Counted from the stretch's first letter, positions 6,335-15,418 are shown. The stretch: 19,579 bases of DNA from JAJPXC01 sp964517875 (GCA_964517875.1 CAZFEU010000044.1:1-19579); one strand, 5' to 3'. The notes: generated by a model not told the origin, from the letters alone. Numbers and translations are program-made.

Positions 6335-7183
6335 CTATTTTCGTGGTTCGGGAGGAAACTTGTTGGGAAATGTAAGATGCAACCTTGGGCGAATCAAAGC
6401 GCGGATTATAAAGAATATTCCGGCAAGTATGAAGGGAATGCTGAGCCATTGCCCCATATTTAGCATCATGTCATCCTCCCATGGCTCCTGGCTATTTTTT
6501 ATGAATTCTATGAGGAAACGACAGCCAAAGAGCACTGTGAAGAACACTCCAAGGATCAATCCTGGCCGTTCCTCGTCATTACGTTTCCAATACATCCACA
6601 TGAGCAGTGCGAATAGAGCAAGATAGCATAATGCTTCGTAAATCTGAGTTGGGTGCACTGCAGCCGGAGCAAATTGGGTGACCCATTGGTAGGATCTTAC
6701 GAACTGAAAGCCCCAGGGCAGGTCGGTGGGCCCACCATAAATCTCTGAGTTGAAAAGATTGCCAAGCCTTATCAAAGCGCCTACCAAGGCTATCGGTATC
6801 ACAAGGCGGTCAAAAGTCCAGAGCGGTGAGCGTTTGGTGGTGATTATAGAGAATAGTATCACTGCAAGGATTACGCCAATTGTGCCTCCATGACTTGCAA
6901 GCCCTCCTTCCCATACATAAAGTATCTCTATAGGGTTTTGGGAGTATTTATCCCATTCATAGAAGAATACGTGCCCAAGTCGGGCGCCGATGATAGTGCC
7001 GGCCACTACCCATAGCAGGAGTGTGCCGAGCCAGCTTTCGGGAGCCCCTTCGTGCTTGAACATCCTGGCCACGATGAAATAGCCTATGGTAAAACCGATG
7101 GCAAACATCATTCCGTACCACCTTACAGAGACAAAGCCTTCAAACAGATTGGGATTCCAATCCCATACAATTGAACTCAGCAT
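6335..7183 (-). CDS. lgt: Prolipoprotein diacylglyceryl transferase
   Basis: Lgt transfers a diacylglyceryl group from phosphatidylglycerol to the lipobox cysteine of prolipoproteins, the first step of bacterial lipoprotein maturation in the inner membrane. The 282-aa protein is mostly membrane helices. Family landmarks are VSVRWYGMMFAIGF (18-31), GARLGHVFFYE (66-76), GGLASHGG with its catalytic-region His (93-100), RLGNLFNSEIYG (139-150; the essential Arg/Asn/Glu region) and HPTQIYEA (177-184). The C-terminus is a basic cytoplasmic tail (RPRLHLTFPNKFPPEPRK). It follows ddh by 21 bp on the same strand and is followed by a hairpin before rsmG. Confidence 0.96.
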   Translation of the reverse strand: MLSSIVWDWNPNLFEGFVSVRWYGMMFAIGFTIGYFIVARMFKHEGAPESWLGTLLLWVVAGTIIGARLGHVFFYEWDKYSQNPIEILYVWEGGLASHGGTIGVILAVILFSIITTKRSPLWTFDRLVIPIALVGALIRLGNLFNSEIYGGPTDLPWGFQFVRSYQWVTQFAPAAVHPTQIYEALCYLALFALLMWMYWKRNDEERPGLILGVFFTVLFGCRFLIEFIKNSQEPWEDDMMLNMGQWLSIPFILAGIFFIIRALIRPRLHLTFPNKFPPEPRK

Positions 7184-7204
7184 TTTCTTAGTACAAAGTT
7201 AAAC

Positions 7205-8101
7205 TTAAACCAACGAAGCCACAAGTGAGTCGCGATCGCCTTGGAGCAAGTCGATCACGGGTATCTCAATCATTGTGTAAGCGCCCGGAGACTGGCGCAG
7301 TGTGGCGCGGGCTGCCCCTACGAGTATCTGTGCGGTGAGGGCGGGATTGTTGATTGACATTGTGAACTCAAAATTTTGGTTCTGAGTACGTCCCGACACG
7401 CCTTTTCGCGACATATGAACGCCATGACCCATATCTTTTACCTGATCGACCGACTCAACTGCGATAACGTGAGTCTCGTCGGAGGCAAAGTAGGGATCGG
7501 CCTTAACTGCAGCCGCTACCTGTTCGATAGAATAACCGGGCTCAAGCTCTACATACACCATGCGACGGTGTATACCTGTGCCGAGGGGTATGGTCATCGA
7601 CAGGGCATTTTTCACACCTTCCTTCGACTTAACACACACAGTGTGCCCCATACTCATGCCGGGGCCAAAATTGGTGTAAGTTAAACCTTTGGGGGCGGCT
7701 GCCTGAAGTAAGGCTCTAACCACGGAGTCGCTGCCTGGATCCCATCCGGCCGAGATAATCGCCACGGCATTGTGAGCCTTGGCTACCTCGTTTAGGTCAT
7801 GACGAAGCTGGGGAATGCTTGTGTGGATGTCGAATGAATCAACCGTGTTAATGCCCATTGCCAATATCTGTTCAGCGTGCTTCTGCACTTCGCGTGTAGG
7901 AGTGGCGAGTATCGCTACATCAACCTCGGAAAGCTCTGTTATGCTACCTACAACGGGATAATTGGACAACTCGGTGGGACGGATTGCCGGATTGCGGCGC
8001 ACGATGCCAGCAATTTCAAAATCGGTTGCCTCCTCAAGCGCCTCTACAACGAAGCGCCCTATGTTGCCGTATCCTACTACAGCAGCTCTAATTTTCTTCA
8101 T
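7205..8101 (-). CDS. ddh: meso-Diaminopimelate D-dehydrogenase
   Basis: NADP-dependent enzyme that reductively aminates L-tetrahydrodipicolinate to meso-DAP in one step (and runs in reverse), supplying lysine and peptidoglycan precursor. The 298-aa protein has an N-terminal Rossmann motif VVGYGNIG (8-15), the cofactor and substrate-domain segments VDVAILATPT (60-69), SAGWDPGSDSV (118-128) and GPGMSMGHTVCVK (146-158), and a substrate region with GIHRRMVYVELEPG. Length and motif order match the Ddh family; homoserine dehydrogenase-like and dihydrodipicolinate reductase-like folds fit less well. It lies 12 bp downstream of ackA and 21 bp upstream of lgt, so it is very likely co-transcribed. Whether it is the only route to meso-DAP cannot be judged from this window. 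Confidence 0.92.
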   Translation of the reverse strand: MKKIRAAVVGYGNIGRFVVEALEEATDFEIAGIVRRNPAIRPTELSNYPVVGSITELSEVDVAILATPTREVQKHAEQILAMGINTVDSFDIHTSIPQLRHDLNEVAKAHNAVAIISAGWDPGSDSVVRALLQAAAPKGLTYTNFGPGMSMGHTVCVKSKEGVKNALSMTIPLGTGIHRRMVYVELEPGYSIEQVAAAVKADPYFASDETHVIAVESVDQVKDMGHGVHMSRKGVSGRTQNQNFEFTMSINNPALTAQILVGAARATLRQSPGAYTMIEIPVIDLLQGDRDSLVASLV

Positions 8102-8113
8102 TGTTACAATGAT

Positions 8114-9316
8114 TTACAGTTTACTAACAATTGATTCAGTATCCTGGGCAATCATCAGTTCCTCGTCGGTGGGGATAACGCAAACTTTCACGCGTGAGGC
8201 TGGGGTTGAAATCAGAGCCTCCTTGCCTCGTATTGTGGCATTGAGTTGTTCATCAACTTCTACGCCCATGAATTTGAGGGGACGGCATACGTTGGCGCGT
8301 ACGCCGGTCTGGTTCTCTCCGACACCGCCGGTAAACACTATTATGTCGACACCACCCATCTCTGCTGCATAAGCGCCTACATATTTTAGGATGCGCTGCT
8401 CATACATCTCAAGAGCCATTATTGCACGCTCATTGCCAGCGTTGACAGCAGCCTCAATTTCTCGCATATCCGATGAGATCTCTGATACTCCGAGCATACC
8501 GCTCTCCTTGTTGATGATGCGCTGAATATCGTCGGCTGTAAAGTTGTGCTTCTCCATCAGATAAGTGATTGCACCGGGGTCAACGTCGCCCACACGGGTG
8601 CCCATCATCAAGCCTTCGGTAGGTGTGAGACCCATCGATGTGTCGATGCTTTTTCCGCCGTCAACGGCAGTGATTGAACCGCCATTGCCAATGTGGCAAG
8701 TGATGATTTTCTGCTCCTTGATATCAACGCCCAGGAACTCACACACCCGCTGTGATACGTAGCGGTGACTGGTGCCGTGGAATCCGTAGCGGCGCACCCC
8801 ATCTTCTTTGTAAAAGCGGTAGGGTAGGGCGTACATAAATGACTTAGCGGGCATAGTCTGATGGAAGGCTGTGTCAAACACTCCTACCTGAGGCACATTG
8901 GGCAAGATGGCTGAGATGGCTTCTATACCTGTGACGTTTGCGGGGTTGTGTAGAGGAGCCAGTGGGTAGCACTCCTTCACCTTATCCATCACCTCCTCGG
9001 TGATAAGCACCGACTTGTTGAACTTCTCACCACCATGCACCACGCGGTGACCTACTGCATCTATCTCATCATAGCTTTTGATACAGCCTACTTCGGGATC
9101 AGTGAGATTGCGGAGAATGGCTTCAACCGCACCTTTGTGGTCAACAAGACCCAATTCAGTAATACCTTTAGAGCCGTCGTTGAGTTTGTACTTCAGAAAA
9201 CCGTCCGGAAGGCCAATTTTTTCTACGCCACCTTCGGCCATTGTTTTGTGGTCGGTGGTATTGATGAGCTTATATTTCACTGAGCTGCTGCCGCAGTTGA
9301 GAACAAGTATTTTCAT
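8114..9316 (-). CDS. ackA: Acetate kinase
   Basis: Converts acetyl phosphate and ADP to acetate and ATP, the substrate-level phosphorylation step of acetate fermentation, in the cytosol. The 400-aa protein is full length. N-terminal NCGSSSVKYKL (7-17) is the phosphate-binding signature of the acetokinase family, GHRVVHGG carries the conserved substrate-site Arg, RRYGFHGTSH carries the catalytic His, and GLTPTEGLMMGTRVGDVDPG and FTGGVGEN are further family blocks. It lies 22 bp downstream of pta on the same strand, the usual pta-ackA pairing, and 12 bp upstream of ddh. Confidence 0.98.
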   Translation of the reverse strand: MKILVLNCGSSSVKYKLINTTDHKTMAEGGVEKIGLPDGFLKYKLNDGSKGITELGLVDHKGAVEAILRNLTDPEVGCIKSYDEIDAVGHRVVHGGEKFNKSVLITEEVMDKVKECYPLAPLHNPANVTGIEAISAILPNVPQVGVFDTAFHQTMPAKSFMYALPYRFYKEDGVRRYGFHGTSHRYVSQRVCEFLGVDIKEQKIITCHIGNGGSITAVDGGKSIDTSMGLTPTEGLMMGTRVGDVDPGAITYLMEKHNFTADDIQRIINKESGMLGVSEISSDMREIEAAVNAGNERAIMALEMYEQRILKYVGAYAAEMGGVDIIVFTGGVGENQTGVRANVCRPLKFMGVEVDEQLNATIRGKEALISTPASRVKVCVIPTDEELMIAQDTESIVSKL

Positions 9317-9338
9317 GCCAGTATAATGCTAAAGTTGA

Positions 9339-10355
9339 TTATTTGTGTAACTGCAGGCCGATAGCCTGATTGCAAGTGATGATAATGGTTTTGTAAATAT
9401 CTTCAGGATAGCAACCGCGCGACAAGTCGTTGACCGGTGCGGCGAGACCTTGGAGCACAGGACCCACAGCCTCTACGTTGCCCAGACGCTGTACAAGCTT
9501 GTAAGCTATATTGCCAACTTCAAGCGATGGGAATACAAGCACATTGGCACGACCGCTCAGAGGACTTTCAGGGGCTTTGTGGTTGGCGACCGACGGTACG
9601 ATTGCTGCGTCGGCCTGAAGCTCGCCATCGAGGATAAGATTGGGAGCCATTTCATGCGCAATTTTGGTGGCTTCTATCACCTTGTCGACACGTTCATGCT
9701 TCGCACTGCCCTTAGTAGAGAACGACAGGATGGCTACGCGGGGCTGAATGCCGGCGATGTCGCGTGCGGTGATTGATGATGATACTGCTATCTGGGCCAA
9801 CTCCTTGGGGGTGGGATCGGGCACAACGGCGCAATCGGCAAAAATGAGTACGCCATCAGTGCCGTAAGGCATCCCTTCGGGAAGAAGCATGATAAAAGCC
9901 CCCGATACCACGTCGATGCCTGGTTGAGTCTTAATCACTTGGAATGCCGCGCGAAGCACATTGCCTGTAGTATTCATTGCTCCAGCTACTTGGCCGTCGG
10001 CATCGCCTGCCTTCACCATCAGGCAACCCAGATACAGGGCGTTGGCAGTGGTGAGTCGGGCTTCTTCCATAGTGATTCCCTTGTTCTTGCGAAGTTCGAA
10101 AAATAAGGGCGCATATTTGTCAATAACAGCCTCGTCGGCGGGATTGACAATTGTTGCCTTGCTGATATTTTCGAGCTTGAGTTCATCAGCAAGATGCATT
10201 ATTTCATTGGGAGCTCCGATAAGTATAATGTCGGCGATACCATCAGCTATGATGCGGTCGGCGGCGGTAAGGGTTCGAGCCTCTGTACCCTCGGGGAGTA
10301 CAATGCGCTGTTTGTGAGCCTTGGCGTTGGCTGTAAGTTTTTCAAACAATTTCAT
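9339..10355 (-). CDS. pta: Phosphate acetyltransferase, short form
   Basis: Exchanges CoA for phosphate on acetyl-CoA, giving acetyl phosphate for acetate kinase. The 338-aa protein is the short form with only the PTA_PTB catalytic domain; it lacks the N-terminal regulatory domains of the roughly 700-aa enterobacterial enzyme. Recognisable segments are IVLPEGTEARTL near the N-terminus, GQVAGAMNTTGNVLRAAFQV, SGAFIMLLP, ADCAVVPDPT, LSFSTKGSAKHERVDKV, LDGELQADAAI, and VFPSLEVGNIAYKLVQRLG near the C-terminus. It is the first gene of the closely spaced minus-strand run. The 89 bp upstream (10356-10444) are AT-rich, without an exact promoter box or a clear terminator for trkH. Confidence 0.97.
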   Translation of the reverse strand: MKLFEKLTANAKAHKQRIVLPEGTEARTLTAADRIIADGIADIILIGAPNEIMHLADELKLENISKATIVNPADEAVIDKYAPLFFELRKNKGITMEEARLTTANALYLGCLMVKAGDADGQVAGAMNTTGNVLRAAFQVIKTQPGIDVVSGAFIMLLPEGMPYGTDGVLIFADCAVVPDPTPKELAQIAVSSSITARDIAGIQPRVAILSFSTKGSAKHERVDKVIEATKIAHEMAPNLILDGELQADAAIVPSVANHKAPESPLSGRANVLVFPSLEVGNIAYKLVQRLGNVEAVGPVLQGLAAPVNDLSRGCYPEDIYKTIIITCNQAIGLQLHK

Positions 10356-10444
10356 ATCTTATTGTTATTTATAGATTTAAATATTATTTTGGTTGTGGAT
10401 TGCGCGAATTTAATGTTTTGTTATGTGATATATAATTTCTGTGT

Positions 10445-11926
10445 TTACTTTCTCCAAAATCCCGGAGTTAATAAGATTAGTACGGTGAATAGTTCAAGAC
10501 GTCCTACGAGCATCAGGAACGATAGAACCCATTTGCCGGCGTCAGGCACCAGTGCAAATGAACCGCCATATCCAGTGATGTTAGCTCCAAGTCCTGTATT
10601 GCTGAGTGCGGAAAAAGAGGTGAAGAACGAGTCGACAAGCGGAAGATTGAATGTGGTTAACACCATGCCGCCTATGAAGATGAGCAATGTGTAAATACAC
10701 AGGAATGCAATCACTTTGTTCACCAAATCCGACGACATGCGCTTGTCGTTAATACGTACTGACATCACGGAATTGGGATGCAGGCAGCGATAAATCTCAT
10801 TGCGAATATTTTTCCACAGAAAAATCATGCGGTCAATCTTGGCGCCACCGCTTGTGGATCCTGCACAACCGCCAAAATACATCATAAGGAAGATAAGTGA
10901 CAGGACAAATGGTCCCCATGCCTCAAAGTTTACGGCTGTGTAGCCTGTTGAGGTAAGAATTGATACTATCTGGAATATGGGATCAACTGTGATTGACTTC
11001 CATCCATGATACTCTCCGCGGCATAGAATTGTAATCACAAATAATACTGTCATCACAATAATTATGTATAGGAATGTGCGAAACACCTCGTTTTTCCATG
11101 CGGCCTGCGGTTTACCGCTTAGAGCTTGGATTAAGAGTGCAAAGTTGACACCGCCGAGAAACATGAACACCGTGATGACGATATCTACATAAGTGGAATT
11201 GAAAGCGGCAATGCTATCATTGGAAGTAGAGAATCCTCCAGTTGAAATGGTGGAGAAAGCATGGCATATACTCTCGTACGTATCCATAGGCCCGAGCCAA
11301 AGCAAAAAAGTCAGCAAAACTGTGAGGAATATGTACATACCCCATAAGCGTTTGGCGGTTTGGCTGATGCGTGGACGCAACTTGTCGTGCGTGATACCTG
11401 TCACCTCGGCATTGAACATCTGCATGCCTCCCGAAGAGTTGAGCATCGGCACCACTGCCAGCGTGAAGAGTATTATTCCCATTCCACCGATCCATTGCAT
11501 AAGGCACCTCCAAAGCAGTATGCCCTTAGATAGATGGTCTATCTGACTTAAGGTTGACGCTCCTGTGGTAGTGAACCCTGACATCGCTTCAAAGAATGCA
11601 TCGCTCACAGGCATTGCTCCTGTGCCGAGCATGAATGGTATCATGCCGAAGAAGGAGAATATTACCCAAACCATTGCAGTGAGTAAAAACCCTTCGCGTT
11701 TCCCCATCTCAGTGCGCTCAGGGTGTATGAGTGTGGTCATTAAAACCCCTGCTACAGCTGTGATAGCTACTGCGATGACAAATGAGATATAGTCAGCTTC
11801 ATCGAAAATCAGACACGTAATGAGCGGGCCAAGCATAAATACTGCCTCGATATTCAAGAGCCAACCTACTACCCTGAGTAGCATTGGCACATTGACATAC
11901 ATACGGCGTTGTTTGCTTCGGTCCAT
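10445..11926 (-). CDS. trkH: Potassium uptake transmembrane protein, TrkH/KtrB family
   Basis: Potassium-translocating subunit of the Trk/Ktr system in the inner membrane. The 493-aa protein shows the fourfold M1-P-M2 repeat expected of the family, with a selectivity-filter Gly in each pore loop: SGFTTTGAS (116-124), STISTGGF (225-232), LTSTGYTAVNF (324-334) and SALSNTGLG (439-447). The length and two additional N-terminal helices agree with TrkH rather than the shorter KtrB. It is encoded 16 bp downstream of its cytosolic regulator trkA and ends the dxs-trkA-trkH unit. Confidence 0.95.
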   Translation of the reverse strand: MDRSKQRRMYVNVPMLLRVVGWLLNIEAVFMLGPLITCLIFDEADYISFVIAVAITAVAGVLMTTLIHPERTEMGKREGFLLTAMVWVIFSFFGMIPFMLGTGAMPVSDAFFEAMSGFTTTGASTLSQIDHLSKGILLWRCLMQWIGGMGIILFTLAVVPMLNSSGGMQMFNAEVTGITHDKLRPRISQTAKRLWGMYIFLTVLLTFLLWLGPMDTYESICHAFSTISTGGFSTSNDSIAAFNSTYVDIVITVFMFLGGVNFALLIQALSGKPQAAWKNEVFRTFLYIIIVMTVLFVITILCRGEYHGWKSITVDPIFQIVSILTSTGYTAVNFEAWGPFVLSLIFLMMYFGGCAGSTSGGAKIDRMIFLWKNIRNEIYRCLHPNSVMSVRINDKRMSSDLVNKVIAFLCIYTLLIFIGGMVLTTFNLPLVDSFFTSFSALSNTGLGANITGYGGSFALVPDAGKWVLSFLMLVGRLELFTVLILLTPGFWRK

Positions 11927-11942
11927 CTTTGTTTATCTGATA

Positions 11943-13274
11943 TTAAGAGAATAGACGTTCTATTTTGTGTATCGCACCTGCCAGGCAGAACACTACAACC
12001 TGGTCGCCAGGTTCAATCACCGTGTTACCGGTGACTATCATGCCGTGTCCGTTTCTCACGGCACCCGCAATGGTCATGTCGCGGGTGAGGTTGAGATCAC
12101 GAATCCTTCCCTTTGTAATTTTCGATCCGGGATGAGCTTCGAGGGTTGCCACTTCAGCATCGGCCAGTGTGAGGCATTTGCTTGTCTCTGAATCGGCGGC
12201 AAGCATGAGTTGGAATATCTTGCTGGATGCCAATAGCTTCTTGTTGATAACAGTGCCTATATTAAGTCCCTCGGCCTCAGATATAAGTTGGATGTTCTCA
12301 ACCTCTGCTACGGTTTTTTCAACTCCGAATTCTTTTGCGGTAAGACAAGCGAGGATATTAGTTTCAGAGCTGTCGGTAAGTGCTATAAAAGCATCCATAT
12401 CCTCAATGCCTTCCTCAATCAGCAGTTCGTTGTCGCGTCCGTCGCCATGGATTATCTCGGCATCAGGGCATAGATCAGCCAGCCAAAGACATCTATCGGA
12501 ATTCTGCTCGATAATCTTTATTTTGAATTCTTCACCACCCATGATAGCTATGCGTGCGGCAATACGGCTACCACCCATTATCATCACTTTCTTCACTTGA
12601 TGCAGTGTCTTGCCGCACACTTGCCGCACTTCGTCGACGTGGTCTTTTGTAGTGGTAAAGAAAAGTATGTCGCCCGATTTTATGCGGTCGTCGCCTCGGG
12701 GTATGATGGTCTCGTGACGACGTTTGATGGCAGATATGTGTAGTGCCTGCTGAATTGCGAGGTCCTTTATAAGCTGTCCCACAATTGGAGCGTCATCGCG
12801 CACTTTCACTCCCACCAGCATGATTTCACCATCGTTCAGCTCGAGCCAGTTGCGTGCCCATGATTGGCGTAATGCTGTAATGGTTTCAGCAGCCGCAAGC
12901 ATCTCGGGATAAATAAGTCGGTCAACTCCAAGCTGGTTAAACACTTCTACGTGTTTAGGCCGCATGAACTCGTAATTGTCGACTCGGGCCACGGTGGTCT
13001 TGGCACCCAGATTTTTTGCTATCTCACAAGAGATTATGTTGGTAGTCTCGTAAGGAGTAACCGCTATGTATAGGTCGCAATTGGGCACTCGGGCGCTTCT
13101 CAATGTCTCAAAAGAGGTGGGGCTTCCCACCAGAGTCATAAGATTATAGTTGGAGTCGAGAGGATCCAACTTATGTCGATCCTGGTCGACTAATATAATG
13201 TCCTGGTTCTCACGGCTTAACAATTTTGCTAAGTGTGAACCAACGTCGCCTGCTCCCATGATTACGATCTTCAT
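11943..13274 (-). CDS. trkA: Trk potassium transport regulator, NAD-binding
   Basis: Cytosolic gating subunit of the Trk potassium channel. The 443-aa protein is the tandem form, RCK_N-RCK_C repeated twice. The first Rossmann motif is at 4-18 (IMGAGDVGSHLAKLL), with acidic DQD after strand 2; the second begins near residue 229 (VMIMGGSRIAARIAIMGG). RCK_C domains follow each (one contains EIMLVGVKVRDDAPIVG, the other ends in VIEPGDQVVVFCL). The second nucleotide motif is less canonical than the first, as is common in tandem TrkA. Its ATG overlaps the dxs stop by 4 bp (ATGA), implying coupled translation, and trkH follows 16 bp later. Confidence 0.95.
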   Translation of the reverse strand: MKIVIMGAGDVGSHLAKLLSRENQDIILVDQDRHKLDPLDSNYNLMTLVGSPTSFETLRSARVPNCDLYIAVTPYETTNIISCEIAKNLGAKTTVARVDNYEFMRPKHVEVFNQLGVDRLIYPEMLAAAETITALRQSWARNWLELNDGEIMLVGVKVRDDAPIVGQLIKDLAIQQALHISAIKRRHETIIPRGDDRIKSGDILFFTTTKDHVDEVRQVCGKTLHQVKKVMIMGGSRIAARIAIMGGEEFKIKIIEQNSDRCLWLADLCPDAEIIHGDGRDNELLIEEGIEDMDAFIALTDSSETNILACLTAKEFGVEKTVAEVENIQLISEAEGLNIGTVINKKLLASSKIFQLMLAADSETSKCLTLADAEVATLEAHPGSKITKGRIRDLNLTRDMTIAGAVRNGHGMIVTGNTVIEPGDQVVVFCLAGAIHKIERLFS

Positions 13275-15226
13275 GATTTCGGAAGTTGGTTTTGAGTTGT
13301 TGATTTTGATGAATGTGTGGCAGCATCAATGATCTTTTGTGATATTGAAGCGGCGTCAAGTCCGCATAGGGCTTTAAGCTGGTCGACTGTGCCGTGGGCT
13401 ATGAAGCTGTCAGGGATGCCGATAATCGTGAGATCGCGGGCGATGCCTTGAGCGGCGAGCCATTCGGCCACGGCCGAGCCAAAGCCTCCCATCTTAGCGC
13501 CATCTTCAACTGTAATAATCGGGCAATCTAAGTTGACGATTTCACGCAGCATATCCTCATCGATTGGCTTCACAAATACAGCATCGTAGTGGGATGCGCT
13601 CACCCCATGCTCACCGGCCATCTTGACAGCTTGTGCCACTTCGCGGGCTATTGTGCCTATTGAAATCACTGCTACATCGCTTCCTGAAGTAAGCTTCGAG
13701 CCTTTACCAATCATTACTTCCTCAAATGGGAGATCAATGGGGTTATCGTGTGCACTCCCGCGGGGATAGCGTATAGCCATAGGTCCACGGTCGCCGGGCA
13801 GTTGGGCGGTATATAGCAGATTGCGGAGCATCTGGCCGTTGCGGGGTGCCGCAACTGTCATGTTGGGGATTGATCGAAGATAGCAAAGGTCAAAAGCTCC
13901 GTGGTGTGTCACTCCGTCTTCACCGACAATCCCCGCACGGTCAATGCAAAAAGTTACGGGTAGTCGTTGTATTGCCACATCATGTATAATGTGGTCGTAC
14001 CCTCGCTGCAGGAATGACGAATATATTGCCACGAACGGGAGCATACCATCCTTGGCCAAACCTCCGGCAAAAGTGACAGCGTGCCCCTCGGAAATGCCAA
14101 CGTCGAAGACTCGTTGTGGCATTGCCTCCTGTAGCAGACACATTGATGTGCCTGAGGGCATAGCTGCGGTAATACCTACGATTTTGGGGTTTTGTGCGGC
14201 GAGTTGGACTAACGTTTTGCCAAAAATTTCTTGATATTTGGGGTATGTTGATGAAGATTCAGGGCGTTCTCCGGTAGAAGGGTCGAATTTTCCGGGGGCA
14301 TGCCACGTTGCGGGATCTTTTTCAGCAGGCTCATATCCTTTACCCTTGATGGTGCGAAGATGCAGGATGCGTGGCCCCTCCATATCCTTTATGTCGTTAA
14401 GCACTCTCACAAGGCGTTCTACGTCGTGACCGTCAAAGGGTCCGAAATAGCGAATATTCAACCCTTCAAAAATATTCTGCTCGTGAGTGAGGAGCGACTT
14501 AAGCGAGTTGTTGAATCGTAGTATTGAGCCTCGGCGTCGCTCTGAGATGAGGCGCATCTTGCGCAATGCACGGTATATGCGGAAGCGGAGTTTGTTGTAA
14601 GCCTTCGAAGTGGTGATATGCGACAGGTAGCCGTTGAGCGAGCCCACAGCTCGGTCAATCGACATATCATTGTCGTTGAGTATTATAAGCAGGTTGTTGG
14701 GGGTATTGGCGGCATTGTTAATGCCTTCAAAGGCAAGTCCACCGCTTATTGAAGCGTCACCAATCACAGCCACAACATTGCGACGGGGATTATCTCCATT
14801 TAGCTGTGAAGCCACGGCCATTCCCAGGGCTGCTGAGATGGAGTTGGAGGCGTGGCCGGCTGTGAACGTGTCATATTCGCTCTCGTCGGGGTTGGGAAAT
14901 CCTGACAGGCCACCCAATTTACGGTTTGTGGCAAACCGTTCACGTCGTCCGGTGAGCAGCTTATGTGAGTAGGCTTGGTGCCCCACATCCCATACGATGC
15001 GATCGCGCGGTGTGTTGAACACATAATGCAGTGCCACGGTTAGCTCCACAGCGCCCATTGACGATGCGAAGTGGCCTGGATTTGACGACAGTTGATTGAT
15101 TAGCTCTTCGCGTAGTTCGGAGCACACTTGAGGAAGTTGCCCCGGTGTGAGTCGACGCAGATCGCTGGGATATTTGATGGCATCGATTAAGCGCACATCA
15201 TTGGTGTCACTTTGTTTTTCCGCCAT
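13271..15226 (-). CDS. dxs: 1-Deoxy-D-xylulose-5-phosphate synthase
   Basis: Thiamine-diphosphate enzyme that condenses pyruvate with glyceraldehyde 3-phosphate, the entry and usually rate-limiting step of the MEP isoprenoid pathway; its product also feeds thiamine and pyridoxal synthesis. I chose ATG 15224-15226 (MAEKQSDTND), giving 651 aa. The frame stays open for 31 more codons upstream, but that part overlaps the small membrane protein gene and does not resemble a Dxs N-terminus. The TPP motif runs from GDASISGG (157-163) to LNDNDMSI (183-190). The transketolase-type central domain includes DVGISEGHAVTFAGGLA and FCIDRAGIVGEDGVTHHGAFD. The C-terminal domain is complete. The start lies within the end of the small upstream gene (20-bp overlap) and the stop overlaps trkA. 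Confidence 0.96.
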   Translation of the reverse strand: MAEKQSDTNDVRLIDAIKYPSDLRRLTPGQLPQVCSELREELINQLSSNPGHFASSMGAVELTVALHYVFNTPRDRIVWDVGHQAYSHKLLTGRRERFATNRKLGGLSGFPNPDESEYDTFTAGHASNSISAALGMAVASQLNGDNPRRNVVAVIGDASISGGLAFEGINNAANTPNNLLIILNDNDMSIDRAVGSLNGYLSHITTSKAYNKLRFRIYRALRKMRLISERRRGSILRFNNSLKSLLTHEQNIFEGLNIRYFGPFDGHDVERLVRVLNDIKDMEGPRILHLRTIKGKGYEPAEKDPATWHAPGKFDPSTGERPESSSTYPKYQEIFGKTLVQLAAQNPKIVGITAAMPSGTSMCLLQEAMPQRVFDVGISEGHAVTFAGGLAKDGMLPFVAIYSSFLQRGYDHIIHDVAIQRLPVTFCIDRAGIVGEDGVTHHGAFDLCYLRSIPNMTVAAPRNGQMLRNLLYTAQLPGDRGPMAIRYPRGSAHDNPIDLPFEEVMIGKGSKLTSGSDVAVISIGTIAREVAQAVKMAGEHGVSASHYDAVFVKPIDEDMLREIVNLDCPIITVEDGAKMGGFGSAVAEWLAAQGIARDLTIIGIPDSFIAHGTVDQLKALCGLDAASISQKIIDAATHSSKSTTQNQLPKS

Positions 15227-15389
15227 TTTTGATATATTTTTTATACAGAGGCACAAATACCACGATGCCTGATGCCGCCACAATAAAGATTGTGTAGAAC
15301 GATAGCCCGCGTCCCGCAATTACAAGGAAGCAGAGCAGCACCCACAGAGCGGCTAAGCATGCGAACCTGAATTTTTGTGCGCCTGTCAT
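15207..15389 (-). CDS. Small membrane protein upstream of dxs, 60 aa
   Basis: A 60-aa protein of unknown function with two predicted membrane helices at about 8-25 and 31-49, and a basic C-terminus (KKYIKNGGKTK) that probably faces the cytosol. I chose ATG 15387-15389 (MTGAQKF). It is preceded by AGGA four bases before the ATG and by a TAnnTTTG box at 15411-15418. A longer reading from a TTG at 15411-15413 would begin inside that promoter box and is unlikely. The coding sequence overlaps the dxs start by 20 bp, so it probably leads the dxs-trkA-trkH transcript and its translation may influence that of dxs. I do not recognise a family. Confidence 0.7.
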   Translation of the reverse strand: MTGAQKFRFACLAALWVLLCFLVIAGRGLSFYTIFIVAASGIVVFVPLYKKYIKNGGKTK

Positions 15390-15410
15390 TATTTCCTGAT
15401 TACTATCTTG

Positions 15411-15418
15411 CAAAAATA
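15411..15418 (-). promoter_or_regulatory. -7 box (TATTTTTG) for the dxs-trkA-trkH operon
   Basis: On the minus strand this reads TATTTTTG, matching TAnnTTTG, 21 nt before the ATG at 15389. The inferred start site near 15406 leaves a leader of about 17 nt. No good -33 TTTG was seen. The remaining bases up to the prfC stop (15419-15490) are AT-rich without a clear terminator. Confidence 0.5.

Noticed and set aside
8608..8877. 89-aa minus-strand open frame inside ackA
   Set aside because: It is an out-of-frame shadow of a full-length acetate kinase, Ser/Thr/Ala-rich and without independent signals.
10405..10412. Possible -7 box (TAAATTCG on the minus strand) upstream of pta
   Set aside because: It has one mismatch to TAnnTTTG and no -33 element at the right spacing. 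A promoter for pta is expected in 10356-10444, but I cannot fix it.
10194..10694. 166-aa plus-strand open frame spanning the pta start and the trkH end
   Set aside because: It lies antisense to two well-supported genes and its composition changes midway; it is a chance open frame.
15227..15319. 31-residue N-terminal extension of dxs
   Set aside because: It overlaps the small membrane protein gene in another frame and does not resemble a Dxs N-terminus; ATG 15226 fits the family.
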